From positions 101,740 through 165,739 of the forward strand of contig NZ_BIFH01000036.1 of the NCBI RefSeq assembly GCF_003967355.1: a stretch of 64,000 bases of DNA, in the 5' to 3' direction. Shown here piece by piece: positions 9,634-17,926 of the stretch. This DNA is from Embleya hyalina. GTDB taxonomy: Bacteria; Actinomycetota; Actinomycetes; Streptomycetales; Streptomycetaceae. Below the pieces are notes generated by a model. That model searched no databases, was not told the DNA's origin, and was given only the letters and a program-made list of their open reading frames with translations. How positions within the stretch are numbered: the first letter of the stretch is position 1; each line of letters begins with the position of its first letter. Both the position numbers and the translations under genes were made by a program.

Positions 9634-10435
9634 GCCGGGAGTCGGACAGGCGTACGCGCGCCTGGTGCGGGCCCAGATCCGCAGTCAGACCCAGTACCGG
9701 TTGTCGTTCGGCATCGATGTCGCGTCCTGCGCGCTCGGCACGCTCATCGAGGCGGCGGTGGTCCTGGTGGTGTTCCGCGTCTCGCCGACCGTCGGCGGAT
9801 TCGGGCTGCGCGAGGTGCTGGTGATGTCCGCGCTCGCGGCCTTCGCGTTCGACCTCGCGGACCTGCTGGTGGGCAACATCGAACGTCTGTCCACATACGT
9901 CCGCAAGGGCACGCTCGACACCATCCTGATCCGCCCGCTGCGCGTGCTGCCGCAACTGCTCGCCACCGACTTCGCGTTGCGTCGCGTCGGGCGTGTGGCG
10001 CAGTCGTCGGTGCTGCTGGTGGCGGTTCTCGTATACGCCGACATCGACTGGACACCGGCGCGCGTGGTCATGCTCGCGCTCACCCCGCTCGCGGGCTGCG
10101 CGCTGTTCGCGGCGGTGTTCCTGCTGGGCGCCTGCGTCGCGTTCTGGTTCGTCGAATCCGGCGAGATCGCAAACGCGTTCACCTACGGCGGCAAGGAGTT
10201 CGCCCGCTACCCGGCGACGATCTACCCGGGGCTGCTGCGCCGGGTGTTCGGGTACGGGGTCGGCCTCGCGCTCGTCGGCTATCAGCCCGCGCTGTTCCTG
10301 ACGGGACACGCGGATCCACTCGGCGGGCCGACCTGGCTCGCCTGGTCCTCTCCCGCCGCCGCCGCGCTCGCCTGGACGATCGCGCTGCTGGTGTGGCGGA
10401 CGGGGATTCGGCACTACAGGAGTACGGGATCGTGA
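9626..10435 (+). CDS. ABC-2 type transporter permease (DUF990-like), second subunit
   Basis: A 269-residue membrane protein with about six helices, paralogous to the preceding permease: STYVRKGTLDTILIRPLRVLPQ (abridged; about residues 88-110) corresponds to the same cytoplasmic loop. The start is GTG at 9626, 8 bases before the upstream stop, which implies translational coupling. The two permeases most likely form a heterodimer driven by the ATPase encoded directly downstream. No residue in the sequence reveals the cargo. Confidence 0.88.
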   Translation: MAEPGVGQAYARLVRAQIRSQTQYRLSFGIDVASCALGTLIEAAVVLVVFRVSPTVGGFGLREVLVMSALAAFAFDLADLLVGNIERLSTYVRKGTLDTILIRPLRVLPQLLATDFALRRVGRVAQSSVLLVAVLVYADIDWTPARVVMLALTPLAGCALFAAVFLLGACVAFWFVESGEIANAFTYGGKEFARYPATIYPGLLRRVFGYGVGLALVGYQPALFLTGHADPLGGPTWLAWSSPAAAALAWTIALLVWRTGIRHYRSTGS

Positions 10436-11421
10436 TCGACACCGCGACCGAGACGATGATCGAGACCGACACGATGATCGAAGTGCGCGACCTGCGCAAG
10501 GAATTCACGATCAAGCGCAAGATCGGCCGGGTGCGGCGGGAAACGCGCACGGTGTCCGCCGTCGACGGCGTCGAACTGAGCATCGCCCGAGGCGAGATGG
10601 TCGGCTACATCGGACCCAACGGGGCCGGCAAGTCGACCACGCTCAAGATGATGACCGGGATCCTGACCCCGACCTCGGGCCACATCCGCGTCTGCGGACT
10701 GGAGCCGGTGCCCCGCCGGCGCCGGCTTGCCCGCCGGATCGGGGTGGTGTTCGGGCAGCGCTCGCAACTGTGGTGGGACCTGCCGCTGCGCGAGTCGTTC
10801 CGGCTGTTGGGCGCGGTGTACACGGTGCCGCGCGCCGAACACGAGGCCCGGCTGAAGCGATGCCGGGCGATGCTGGAACTCGACGAGTTCATGGACACGC
10901 CGGTGCGGCAGCTCTCCCTCGGGCAGCGCATGCGCGGCGAGATCACCGCGGCGCTCCTGCACGGACCCGACGTGCTGTTCCTGGACGAGCCGACGATCGG
11001 ACTCGACGTGGTCAGCAAGCAGTCGCTGCGCGCGTTCCTGGCGGAGATCGGCGCCGGCGGGGAGGTGACGACCGTGCTCACCACCCACGACCTCGCCGAC
11101 ATCGAACACCTGTGCCGACGCCTGATCGTGATCGACCGGGGGTGTGTGGTCCACGACGGCACGCTGGAGGCCCTGCACGCGCGCTACGGCTCGCGCCGGC
11201 GAGTGGTGGTCGATCTGGACGAGGCGCGCGAACCGGACGTGCGCATGCCGGGGGTCGCGGTCGAGGGCGTCGAGGCGGACGGTCGCCGGATCACCTTCGC
11301 GCTGGACGGGGTGCCCGCGGGCGAGTTGATCGCCAGGATCGCGCGCGACGGTGGATTGCGGGACGTGTCCGTGCGCGAGCCGACGATCGAGGAGGTGGTG
11401 GCGCGGTTGTATCGGCAGTGA
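10432..11421 (+). CDS. ABC transporter ATP-binding protein
   Basis: The ATPase of the three-gene exporter, 329 residues. Walker A GPNGAGKST is at 61-69, signature LSLGQRMRG at about 170-178, Walker B VLFLDEPTIGLD at about 189-200, followed by the switch His in TTHDLADIEH. A C-terminal extension of about 90 residues after the nucleotide-binding domain is usual in this drug/lipid-export group. I placed the start at GTG 10432, which forms a GTGA overlap with the preceding stop and has CAGGAG upstream; internal ATGs at 10456, 10471 and 10474 are alternatives. The tight overlaps mean all three proteins are made together. Confidence 0.92.
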   Translation: MIDTATETMIETDTMIEVRDLRKEFTIKRKIGRVRRETRTVSAVDGVELSIARGEMVGYIGPNGAGKSTTLKMMTGILTPTSGHIRVCGLEPVPRRRRLARRIGVVFGQRSQLWWDLPLRESFRLLGAVYTVPRAEHEARLKRCRAMLELDEFMDTPVRQLSLGQRMRGEITAALLHGPDVLFLDEPTIGLDVVSKQSLRAFLAEIGAGGEVTTVLTTHDLADIEHLCRRLIVIDRGCVVHDGTLEALHARYGSRRRVVVDLDEAREPDVRMPGVAVEGVEADGRRITFALDGVPAGELIARIARDGGLRDVSVREPTIEEVVARLYRQ

Positions 11422-11628
11422 CGGGGCGCGTCGGGCGCCTTGGGAGCGGACCCGGGCGGTGGTTCCGGGTGGTGGTTCCGGAAGCGGGCGCCGCCGGTGC
11501 GTGCGCCGATCGATGCGCCGTGGCCCGGGCGGGTTCCGGAACGGCGGGCACGGAGCCCCGGTTTGAGGGATTGCCCCCTGCGGGCGTGTGTCGCCCGGGG
11601 GGAGAGTCTTCCTCAGGGAGGACGGGAC

Positions 11629-14600
11629 ATGGCGCTTGGTGAGGACGAGGTCGTCGGTGCCGCGCTGTTGCGCTGGGCGGACGGGCGGTTTCCGTTGCCG
11701 GCCGATCCGGGGCATCGCTGGTACACCGCTCGCGGGGGCGCCGTCGCGGCCTTGGCCGGGGCCGCGGTGACCCTGCGGGCGGCGGATCCCGACGCGAGAG
11801 TGACGGGGTGGGTGGGCGACGCCGACCCGGACCAGTTGCGGATCCTTGCCGCCGCGTCCGCCCGTCCTCCCGTCCTCGTGGTGGTGGGCGCGGCCGGGAC
11901 GGGCAAGACCAGGACCGCCGCGATGATCATCCGGCGGGAGGTCGACACCGGCGGCCGTGTGCTCGTGGTGACGCGACAGCGGCATGGCGCGCGGCGGTTG
12001 CGGGCGGAACTCGCCGATGTCGGGGTCGGGGCACGGGTGCCACTCGCGGGTGCGCGTGCGGGCGGGAGGCGGGGCGCCGGCGAGGGGGTGGATGACGAGG
12101 ACGGCGCGGTGCTGGATCGGCACAGGCGGGCCATGGTCGAGCCGTTCGGCGCCTGGGGGCTGACCCTGCGCGAAATCCAGGACCACCTCGTCGGGCGGCC
12201 GCCGTGGACCGGACCTGTACTCGATCCCCAGCGTGCGGCGGAACTCGATCCGGGCGAGGCCCGGAGGCTCGGGCGCGACCTCGAGCGCTTCGCGCACGCG
12301 GGCGGGCTGCGCGACGGCGTCTGGCACGGGGCACTGATCGACACTCCCGCGCAGGCGCGGACCGCGGTTGGCGAACTCGCGGAGTTGCGCGCCCGCTTCC
12401 GGGAGATCCGGGCGGCCGCGCGACGGGCCCGATTGCATCCCGATGGGCCCGAACCGCGTGATCCGGTCGAGTGGGCGGCGTGTCTGGCCCTCGTCAAACG
12501 GGTGCGAGAGTTCTCGGTCGGCATCGATCCGGGGATCCTCGCCGGGCCGTATTCGATCCGGCAACTGCTGGCGACCACACACTGGTACGGCCGTCCCGCC
12601 GTCCGCCGCCATCTGCGCGAGCACACTCGCTTTCCCATCGATCGAAGCGGGATGCGACTCGCGCTGGCGGAGGCGCGGGCGCTGCGCCGGCTCTTCCGGG
12701 AGCAGCCGGGCGGACTGCCCGAGGCGGCGTTCCTGCGGGCGATGGTGCCGGCGTGGGCCGACTCGGAGCACGAACGGCAGGCGCTCGCGGCCTACACCGA
12801 AACCCTGTTCCCGACCCTGGGCCTGGCGGCCGACACCTCACTGCCCGACGTCGCGGCCCACCTCGACCGGTTCGCCCGGTCGATCTCCGCGGAGGGCGTG
12901 TCGCCGGAGGTACTCGCGGACCGCTGTCGCTCGTACGCCCGACTGGCGACCGCCGGCCTCGCCTCGCTCGTCGCGAGCCTGACGGCGCGGGCGGTGCCGG
13001 CGGAAGAGGTCGCGGACGAGTACGAGCGATTCCTGTACACCTCACTCGCACACGCCGCGACCGCCGGCGCCCCCGGGGGAGTGGTGGGCCTGCAGGCGCA
13101 CGCGCATCGCTATCGGACACGCGCGGCGGCGGCAGCGAGCGCGGGCGGACCCGGGGCGGTGGCACTTTCCGGTGGGTGGATGCGGTCGCAGGCGATGCCG
13201 GAAAGCGTGCCGTTGCGCGTGATGTCGCCGCGTGCGGTGCGGCAGTTGCCGGATAGCGCGCACTTCGACCTGGTGGTGGTGGACGACGCGGGGACGGTGA
13301 GCGAACGCGACGCGATCCCGGCGCTGCTGCGGGCGGATCGGGTCGTCGTGATCGGTGACCCCTTGGGGCCGGGGCTCGGCGATCCGGACGGCCCGATCGA
13401 ACCCGGCGACCCCGGTTCCGAAGGCGACCTGCGGTCCGTGCTCGCGTCGGTGAGCCGATCCGTCGAGCCGATCCGGATCGGCTACCCGCACCGTGCCCTC
13501 GACGAGCGGCTCGCGGTGTCTTCGGCCGAGGCGACCGCCACCGAACTCCCGGGCGTGCGCGGGGAGATGGCCGTGCGGCACATCGTGTCGGTCGAGGACG
13601 ATGTCGCGGCGGTGGTCGAGACGGTGCGGGAGTACCGGGCGCGCCATCCCGACGAGAGCGTTGCCGTCGTCACCCTGGGTGGGTCACAGGTGCGCCGGAT
13701 CCAGGCCGCACTGCCGATGGGGCGCTCGGGCCCGGACCTCGTGGTGGATCGCGCGGCGGCCCTTCATGGGGGTGAATGGGACACGGTGCTCCTCAGCGTC
13801 GGGGCGAAGCGGGATCGCGAGGGGCGGCTGATCCATCGATTCGGGGCGGCGACCATGCCCGGCGGGGACGCACTCGTGGCGTCGGCGGTGTCCCGGGCAC
13901 GTCGGCGACTGATCGTGGTGACCGCCTTCGAGGCGAGCGAACTCGACCCGACCCGACTGCGCGCACGCGGCGCACGGCTGTTGCGAACGGTGCTGCGGCA
14001 CGCGGCCTCGGGCGAGTGCGGTTGCGGGTGTGGGTGTGGGTGCGACCGTGGGAGATCCGAGGGCGGGGCGGTGGTCGCGGGGGCGTCTGCGCGTGTGGAG
14101 GTGGTTGCGGGCGTGCGGCTCGGCGGGAACAGACCCGACGTCGACGGCCCGGATGTGTTCCATGCGGACGTGCTCGATCGGCTGAGGGCGGCCGGTCTCG
14201 AGCCGATGTACGAGTTCGGGGGACCTGCGGGTGTCGTGATTGCGGTCCCCGACCGTCCGGCGGACCTCGGTGCGGGTGCGGGCGTCGGGGCGTGTGCCTG
14301 CGAGCGAGTGGGGGTGGATGCCGTTGCCGGCGGGTGCGGAAGCCGCGCCCGACATCCGACCGCAGCCACCGGCGCATCTTCCACAGTCCGGCCCGCGCCC
14401 GCGCCCGCAGGCGCACCTGCGGTCGCCGGCGACTTCCTCGGAGCCCGCATCGGTGACACCCCGCATGTGGGTGAGGACGCGGTCGAGGCCGCGCGCGCCA
14501 GCGCACCCATGTCCGCAGGCGCAGGCGCAGGCGCAGGCGCAGGCGCAGGCGCAGGCGCGGACTCGGCGACATCCACGAACGCGACAGCAGGGTGCGGACG

Positions 14601-14838
14601 GTGCTCGCGACGGATGCTCGTGGCGATCGAGACGGATCGCAGCGCGCCCTACCTCGCGACGCCCTCCGCGCGCGAGCGCGAGTGGCTGCGGGCGGCCCGC
14701 CTGGAGCGGCGCGGTTGGGCTGTTTACCGCCTCTGGAGCGGGGACTGGATTCGCGACCCGGACAAGCAGATTCGCCGGATCGTGGCGCTTCACCGGTCGA
14801 CGGCGGAGGCCGTACACATGGCTGGGACAAAGGAGTGA
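11629..14838 (+). CDS. SF1 helicase-like protein with split Vsr-like endonuclease domain
   Basis: A 1069-residue protein. Walker A GAAGTGKT is at 87-94 and a Walker B-like VVVDDAGTVSERD begins at about 549; C-terminal helicase motifs appear at GGEWDTVLL (about 713) and SRARRRL (about 753), as in DNA2/NAM7-type SF1 helicases. The last part, RRMLVAIETDR (994-1004) to GWAVYRLWSGDWIRDP, reads like the end of the Vsr/MTES_1575-type nuclease domain often found on such helicases. The matching first half (DVLDRLRAAGLEPMYEFGG) lies near residue 846, so about 110 low-complexity residues (Gly/Ala/Cys-rich, with an AGAGAGAG run) interrupt the fold. The usual Asp of the first nuclease motif appears to be Val (GVVIAV); E-x-D is kept as ETD. 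The ATG at 11629 follows AGGGAGGAC. A role in DNA repair or phage defence is possible but inferred. Confidence 0.72.
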   Translation: MALGEDEVVGAALLRWADGRFPLPADPGHRWYTARGGAVAALAGAAVTLRAADPDARVTGWVGDADPDQLRILAAASARPPVLVVVGAAGTGKTRTAAMIIRREVDTGGRVLVVTRQRHGARRLRAELADVGVGARVPLAGARAGGRRGAGEGVDDEDGAVLDRHRRAMVEPFGAWGLTLREIQDHLVGRPPWTGPVLDPQRAAELDPGEARRLGRDLERFAHAGGLRDGVWHGALIDTPAQARTAVGELAELRARFREIRAAARRARLHPDGPEPRDPVEWAACLALVKRVREFSVGIDPGILAGPYSIRQLLATTHWYGRPAVRRHLREHTRFPIDRSGMRLALAEARALRRLFREQPGGLPEAAFLRAMVPAWADSEHERQALAAYTETLFPTLGLAADTSLPDVAAHLDRFARSISAEGVSPEVLADRCRSYARLATAGLASLVASLTARAVPAEEVADEYERFLYTSLAHAATAGAPGGVVGLQAHAHRYRTRAAAAASAGGPGAVALSGGWMRSQAMPESVPLRVMSPRAVRQLPDSAHFDLVVVDDAGTVSERDAIPALLRADRVVVIGDPLGPGLGDPDGPIEPGDPGSEGDLRSVLASVSRSVEPIRIGYPHRALDERLAVSSAEATATELPGVRGEMAVRHIVSVEDDVAAVVETVREYRARHPDESVAVVTLGGSQVRRIQAALPMGRSGPDLVVDRAAALHGGEWDTVLLSVGAKRDREGRLIHRFGAATMPGGDALVASAVSRARRRLIVVTAFEASELDPTRLRARGARLLRTVLRHAASGECGCGCGCGCDRGRSEGGAVVAGASARVEVVAGVRLGGNRPDVDGPDVFHADVLDRLRAAGLEPMYEFGGPAGVVIAVPDRPADLGAGAGVGACACERVGVDAVAGGCGSRARHPTAATGASSTVRPAPAPAGAPAVAGDFLGARIGDTPHVGEDAVEAARASAPMSAGAGAGAGAGAGAGADSATSTNATAGCGRCSRRMLVAIETDRSAPYLATPSAREREWLRAARLERRGWAVYRLWSGDWIRDPDKQIRRIVALHRSTAEAVHMAGTKE
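14515..14556 (+). repeat. Seven tandem GCAGGC hexamers inside the helicase gene
   Basis: Seven exact copies of GCAGGC in a row, in frame, coding the alternating Ala-Gly run in the low-complexity insert of the helicase-like protein. A perfect hexamer array is prone to length change by slippage without breaking the frame. Confidence 0.95.
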
Positions 14839-14930
14839 CACCGGCGTCCGACCCGGCGCGCCCCTCTCCTCCCGATCCGCGAGCCCGCACGATGTGATGC
14901 GAGGCATACGCGGACGAAAAGGACGACTCA

Positions 14931-16568
14931 GTGAGCGGATCGAGCCGGGACGCCGCAGCCGCGCCTCGCGTGGACCCGGTCGTCGCGGGCATCGGCTTCG
15001 CCGCCGTTCTCGCCGTCGTCCTGTGGGGCGTCTTGGCGAAGGGCTCGCTCGATACGGCCGCATCGACCGGCCTCGACTGGACGATCCGCAACTTCGGCTG
15101 GTTGTTCGTCGTCGCCGCCGACCTCTTTCTGGTGCTCGCGGTGTTCATCGCCGTGTCGAAGTACGGCCGGATCCGCCTGGGCCGAGACGACGACGAACCG
15201 GAGTTCGGCACGGGCGCCTGGGTCGCGATGATGTTCAGCGCGGGCATGGGCATCGGGCTGATGTTCTACGCCGTGGCCGAGCCCATTCAGCACTTCACCA
15301 CACCGCCACCGGCCTCCGGAGCGGTCCCGGAGACCCCGGGCGCGGCCGGCGCGGCGCTCGAATGGACGTTGTTCCACTGGACGTTGCACCCGTGGGCCAT
15401 CTACGCGATCGCCGGCCTCGCCCTCGCGTACGCGACCTTCCGGCGCGGTCGGGGAAATCGGGTCAGCGCGGCCTTCGTACCGCTCCTGGGTCGACACGCT
15501 GACGGTGCGGCGGGCCGGGCGATCGACCTGCTCGCCATCTTCGCGACCGTGTTCGGCTCGGCCACGAGCCTCGGCCTCGGTGCCCTCCAGGTGGCCAAGG
15601 GTCTCGACCTCACCACTGACATCGAGGACACCTCCACACTGCACGTGGTGATCATCGTGGCCCTGACGGCCGCGTTCGTGGTGTCCGCGTTCAGCGGGAT
15701 CCATCGCGGTGTCAAGTGGCTCAGTACCGCGAACGTGCTGCTCGCGCTGGTGCTCATGCTCTTCGTCTTCGTGGTCGGCCCGACGGTGTACGTCCTCGGC
15801 GTGTTGCCGGCCTCGGTCGGCAGCTACCTCAACAACCTGCTGACCACGGCGACCCGCACCGGAACCTTCGGCGGCGACGCGTGGATGGCCTCCTGGACGA
15901 TCTTCTACTGGGCATGGTGGCTTTCCTGGGCCCCCTTCGTGGGGACGTTCATCGCACGCATCTCGCGCGGCCGGACGGTCCGTCAGTTCGTGATCGGCGT
16001 ACTGCTCGTCCCCAGCGGCGCGAGCACCGTGTGGTTCGCGGTGATGGGCGGGACCGCGCTGCGGATGCAGCAGACCGGCACGGCCGACCTGGTGGCCAAG
16101 GTCGCCGAGGGGCCGGAGTCGGGGCTGTTCGCGATGCTGGACGCACTGCCCCTGTACGGCGTCACCGCGACCGTGACGATGGTCCTGGTCGCGCTGTACT
16201 TCGTCACCGGGGCCGACTCGGCGTCGCTGGTGCTCGGTTCGCTGACCAGCCGGGGCTCGCTCAGGCCGGGTCGCCTGCTGGTGGTCGTATGGGGCACCCT
16301 GATCGGCGCGGTCGCCGCAGTACTCCTGGTCGCGGGCGGGCTCAAGTCCCTCCAGCAGGCGACCATCCTGGTCGCGTTGCCGTTCGTGTTGGTGATGATG
16401 GCGTTGTGTGTCGCGCTGTTGAAGGACCTGAACAGCGATTCGATGGTCGCCGCGGGGCCGCGGCGGATGCGGGCACGCGGTCTGTCGGACGCGGTACGCA
16501 CGGCGGTGGGCGTCGAAGACGACGGTGTCGAGGCCGAGGCCTTCCATCGACACCACGGCGGGATCTGA
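14931..16568 (+). CDS. BCCT-family transporter (betaine/choline/carnitine)
   Basis: A 545-residue membrane protein with about 12 helices that imports quaternary-ammonium compatible solutes such as glycine betaine, usually with sodium. The family signature is clear: the Trp-rich segment WTIFYWAWWLSWAPFVG begins at about residue 322, and GMGIGLMFYAVAEP lies near 104-117, the sodium/substrate helix. The C-terminal tail is charged, as in osmosensing members. The start is GTG at 14931 with a GGA-rich leader; the same frame begins there. It is a single gene between the helicase-like gene and a convergent secreted-protein gene. Confidence 0.93.
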   Translation: MSGSSRDAAAAPRVDPVVAGIGFAAVLAVVLWGVLAKGSLDTAASTGLDWTIRNFGWLFVVAADLFLVLAVFIAVSKYGRIRLGRDDDEPEFGTGAWVAMMFSAGMGIGLMFYAVAEPIQHFTTPPPASGAVPETPGAAGAALEWTLFHWTLHPWAIYAIAGLALAYATFRRGRGNRVSAAFVPLLGRHADGAAGRAIDLLAIFATVFGSATSLGLGALQVAKGLDLTTDIEDTSTLHVVIIVALTAAFVVSAFSGIHRGVKWLSTANVLLALVLMLFVFVVGPTVYVLGVLPASVGSYLNNLLTTATRTGTFGGDAWMASWTIFYWAWWLSWAPFVGTFIARISRGRTVRQFVIGVLLVPSGASTVWFAVMGGTALRMQQTGTADLVAKVAEGPESGLFAMLDALPLYGVTATVTMVLVALYFVTGADSASLVLGSLTSRGSLRPGRLLVVVWGTLIGAVAAVLLVAGGLKSLQQATILVALPFVLVMMALCVALLKDLNSDSMVAAGPRRMRARGLSDAVRTAVGVEDDGVEAEAFHRHHGGI

Positions 16569-16718
16569 GCGCGCCGATCCGACTCGCGGGCGTCGTCGTG
16601 GCGGGCACGCGGGCACCGTTCGCCGAGACGTCCATGCGTCTGGTGCCGGACGCGAAACGCCGAGGCGGATGCACGAGGTCTACATGCGCTCGCTCGCGGT
16701 GGATTCGCCGACGGTGTC

Positions 16719-16744
16719 GACCGCCGCCGAAACCGGCGGCGGTC
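16719..16744. terminator. Hairpin in the convergent gap after the BCCT gene
   Basis: Perfect 11-base stem GACCGCCGCCG / CGGCGGCGGTC with an AAAC loop, between the BCCT gene (ends 16568) and the oppositely read AMIN-like gene (ends 16826). It may serve both strands. There is no T-run. Confidence 0.65.
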
Positions 16745-16825
16745 GAACGGCGGACGACCACGTGATCGAGAGCCGGTCGCGGCGACCGAGCGGTCGACTC
16801 CAGATCGGCTCCGGACATCGATCGA

Positions 16826-17326
16826 TCAGCGCTGGACGTCGATCACGATGCGGCTCGGGTTGGTCAGAACGGACGTGACCACCTGGTGCACATTGCTCTT
16901 GTAACCGATGCCGACCTTGAGCTTGCCCTCGAAGTCGCAGGTGATCGCGTATCCGGTGAGCGAGGGCAGGTTGGTCGTCACCTGGCGCGGGCCCGTGTAG
17001 GTGGGGTTGCCGTTGTCGTCGTGGGCGGCGCTCGCGATGTCCAGTTCGAGGTACTCGGCGCTGTTGGGGAAGCTGATCGGCTTCCCGCTCGCGCACTGGT
17101 AGAGCTCGTTGCTCGTGGTGCTCCCGTAGGCGGGAACGCCGGCGGAGAAGTCGAGGACCACGCGGTCGTAGGTGGCGTGTTCCCCGGTGCGGATGTTGGT
17201 GAGGTAGGTGGCGCCGGCGGCCTGCGCCGTTCCGGACAACACGGTCGTCGCGGCGATGCCGACGACGGCGGCGACACCGAGCGCGGAGCGGACGAGATGG
17301 CGACGAGGGACGGACACAACAGCCAT
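16826..17326 (-). CDS. Secreted AMIN-like domain protein
   Basis: A 166-residue exported protein. Residues 1-36 form a Sec signal peptide: basic start, hydrophobic core LGVAAVVGIAATTVLSG, and an AQA|A cleavage site. The mature part has the pattern of the actinobacterial AMIN-like domain: TNIRTGEHATYDRVVLDF (about 43-60), SAEYLELDIASAAH (about 88-101) and the closing TNPSRIVIDVQR. This beta-sandwich domain is common in secreted or lipid-linked cell-envelope proteins; its ligand is unknown. No lipobox Cys is present. GGAGG lies just before the ATG. A 12-base palindrome sits 35 bases upstream of the start. Confidence 0.8.
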   Translation of the reverse strand: MAVVSVPRRHLVRSALGVAAVVGIAATTVLSGTAQAAGATYLTNIRTGEHATYDRVVLDFSAGVPAYGSTTSNELYQCASGKPISFPNSAEYLELDIASAAHDDNGNPTYTGPRQVTTNLPSLTGYAITCDFEGKLKVGIGYKSNVHQVVTSVLTNPSRIVIDVQR

Positions 17327-17360
17327 GACAGCCTCCGAGTAAAGCCGATATCTACACCGA

Positions 17361-17372
17361 CGAAACGTTTCG
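17361..17372. promoter_or_regulatory. LacI-type palindrome between two secreted-protein genes
   Basis: CGAAACGTTTCG is a perfect 12-base palindrome of the AAACGTTT kind bound by LacI-family regulators. It lies 35 bases upstream of the AMIN-like gene and 149 bases upstream of the divergent I36 inhibitor gene. No LacI regulator gene is in the window. Confidence 0.4.
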
Positions 17373-17520
17373 CACCTCGGTTCCCGGATGCTGGATATTG
17401 ATCTTCAGTGCACTCTTTAGAGCTAATTCACCGCCATTCGCATGCGTTTCCCCCCCTCCACGAGCGACCGTGGAAGCACGTCGGAACCGGGGCACGGATT
17501 CGACGAACGGGGAACATCCC

Positions 17521-17907
17521 ATGAACCGCACGCGACGTCGTCTTGTCTGCGCGCTGGCCCTGACCACAAGCCTGTTGACCGCGGTGGGAGCGCCCGGCGC
17601 ATCCGCCGACACCACCGCGGCATCGGCGTGCGCGCCCGGGCAGGTGTGCTTCTGGCCCTCTCCGGGCTTTGCGGGCGTACCGACGGTGACCTTCGAATTG
17701 GCCAATTCCAACGTGGAGCAGTGCGTGTCCCTTCCCGAGGGGGTCGACGCCCTTTCCTTCGCGAACCGCATGGATCGCTACGTGACGATGTATCAGAGCC
17801 GGGAGTGCGCCACGGAAGGCGACTTCAGTACCTATCCGGGCGAGGGCGTCTTCGTCCCCGATGTGCCGTTCACGGTACGGGCGTTCGAGGTCTGGGAGAA
17901 GCCGTGA
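17521..17907 (+). CDS. Secreted peptidase inhibitor, I36 family
   Basis: A 128-residue exported protein. Residues 1-29 form a signal peptide (basic NRTRRR, hydrophobic core, ASA cleavage). The mature protein begins near ACAPGQVCFWPSPGF and carries FANRMDRYVTMYQS and a further Cys pair, the layout of the small beta/gamma-crystallin-like I36 inhibitors exemplified by the Streptomyces metalloproteinase inhibitor SMI. It probably restrains extracellular proteases. The ATG at 17521 is preceded by GGGGAA. The open frame extends to 17398 but that part lacks coding character. It is divergent from the AMIN-like gene and convergent with the kinase gene. Confidence 0.82.
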   Translation: MNRTRRRLVCALALTTSLLTAVGAPGASADTTAASACAPGQVCFWPSPGFAGVPTVTFELANSNVEQCVSLPEGVDALSFANRMDRYVTMYQSRECATEGDFSTYPGEGVFVPDVPFTVRAFEVWEKP

Positions 17908-17926
17908 CCGCAGCTCGCACCGCCGG

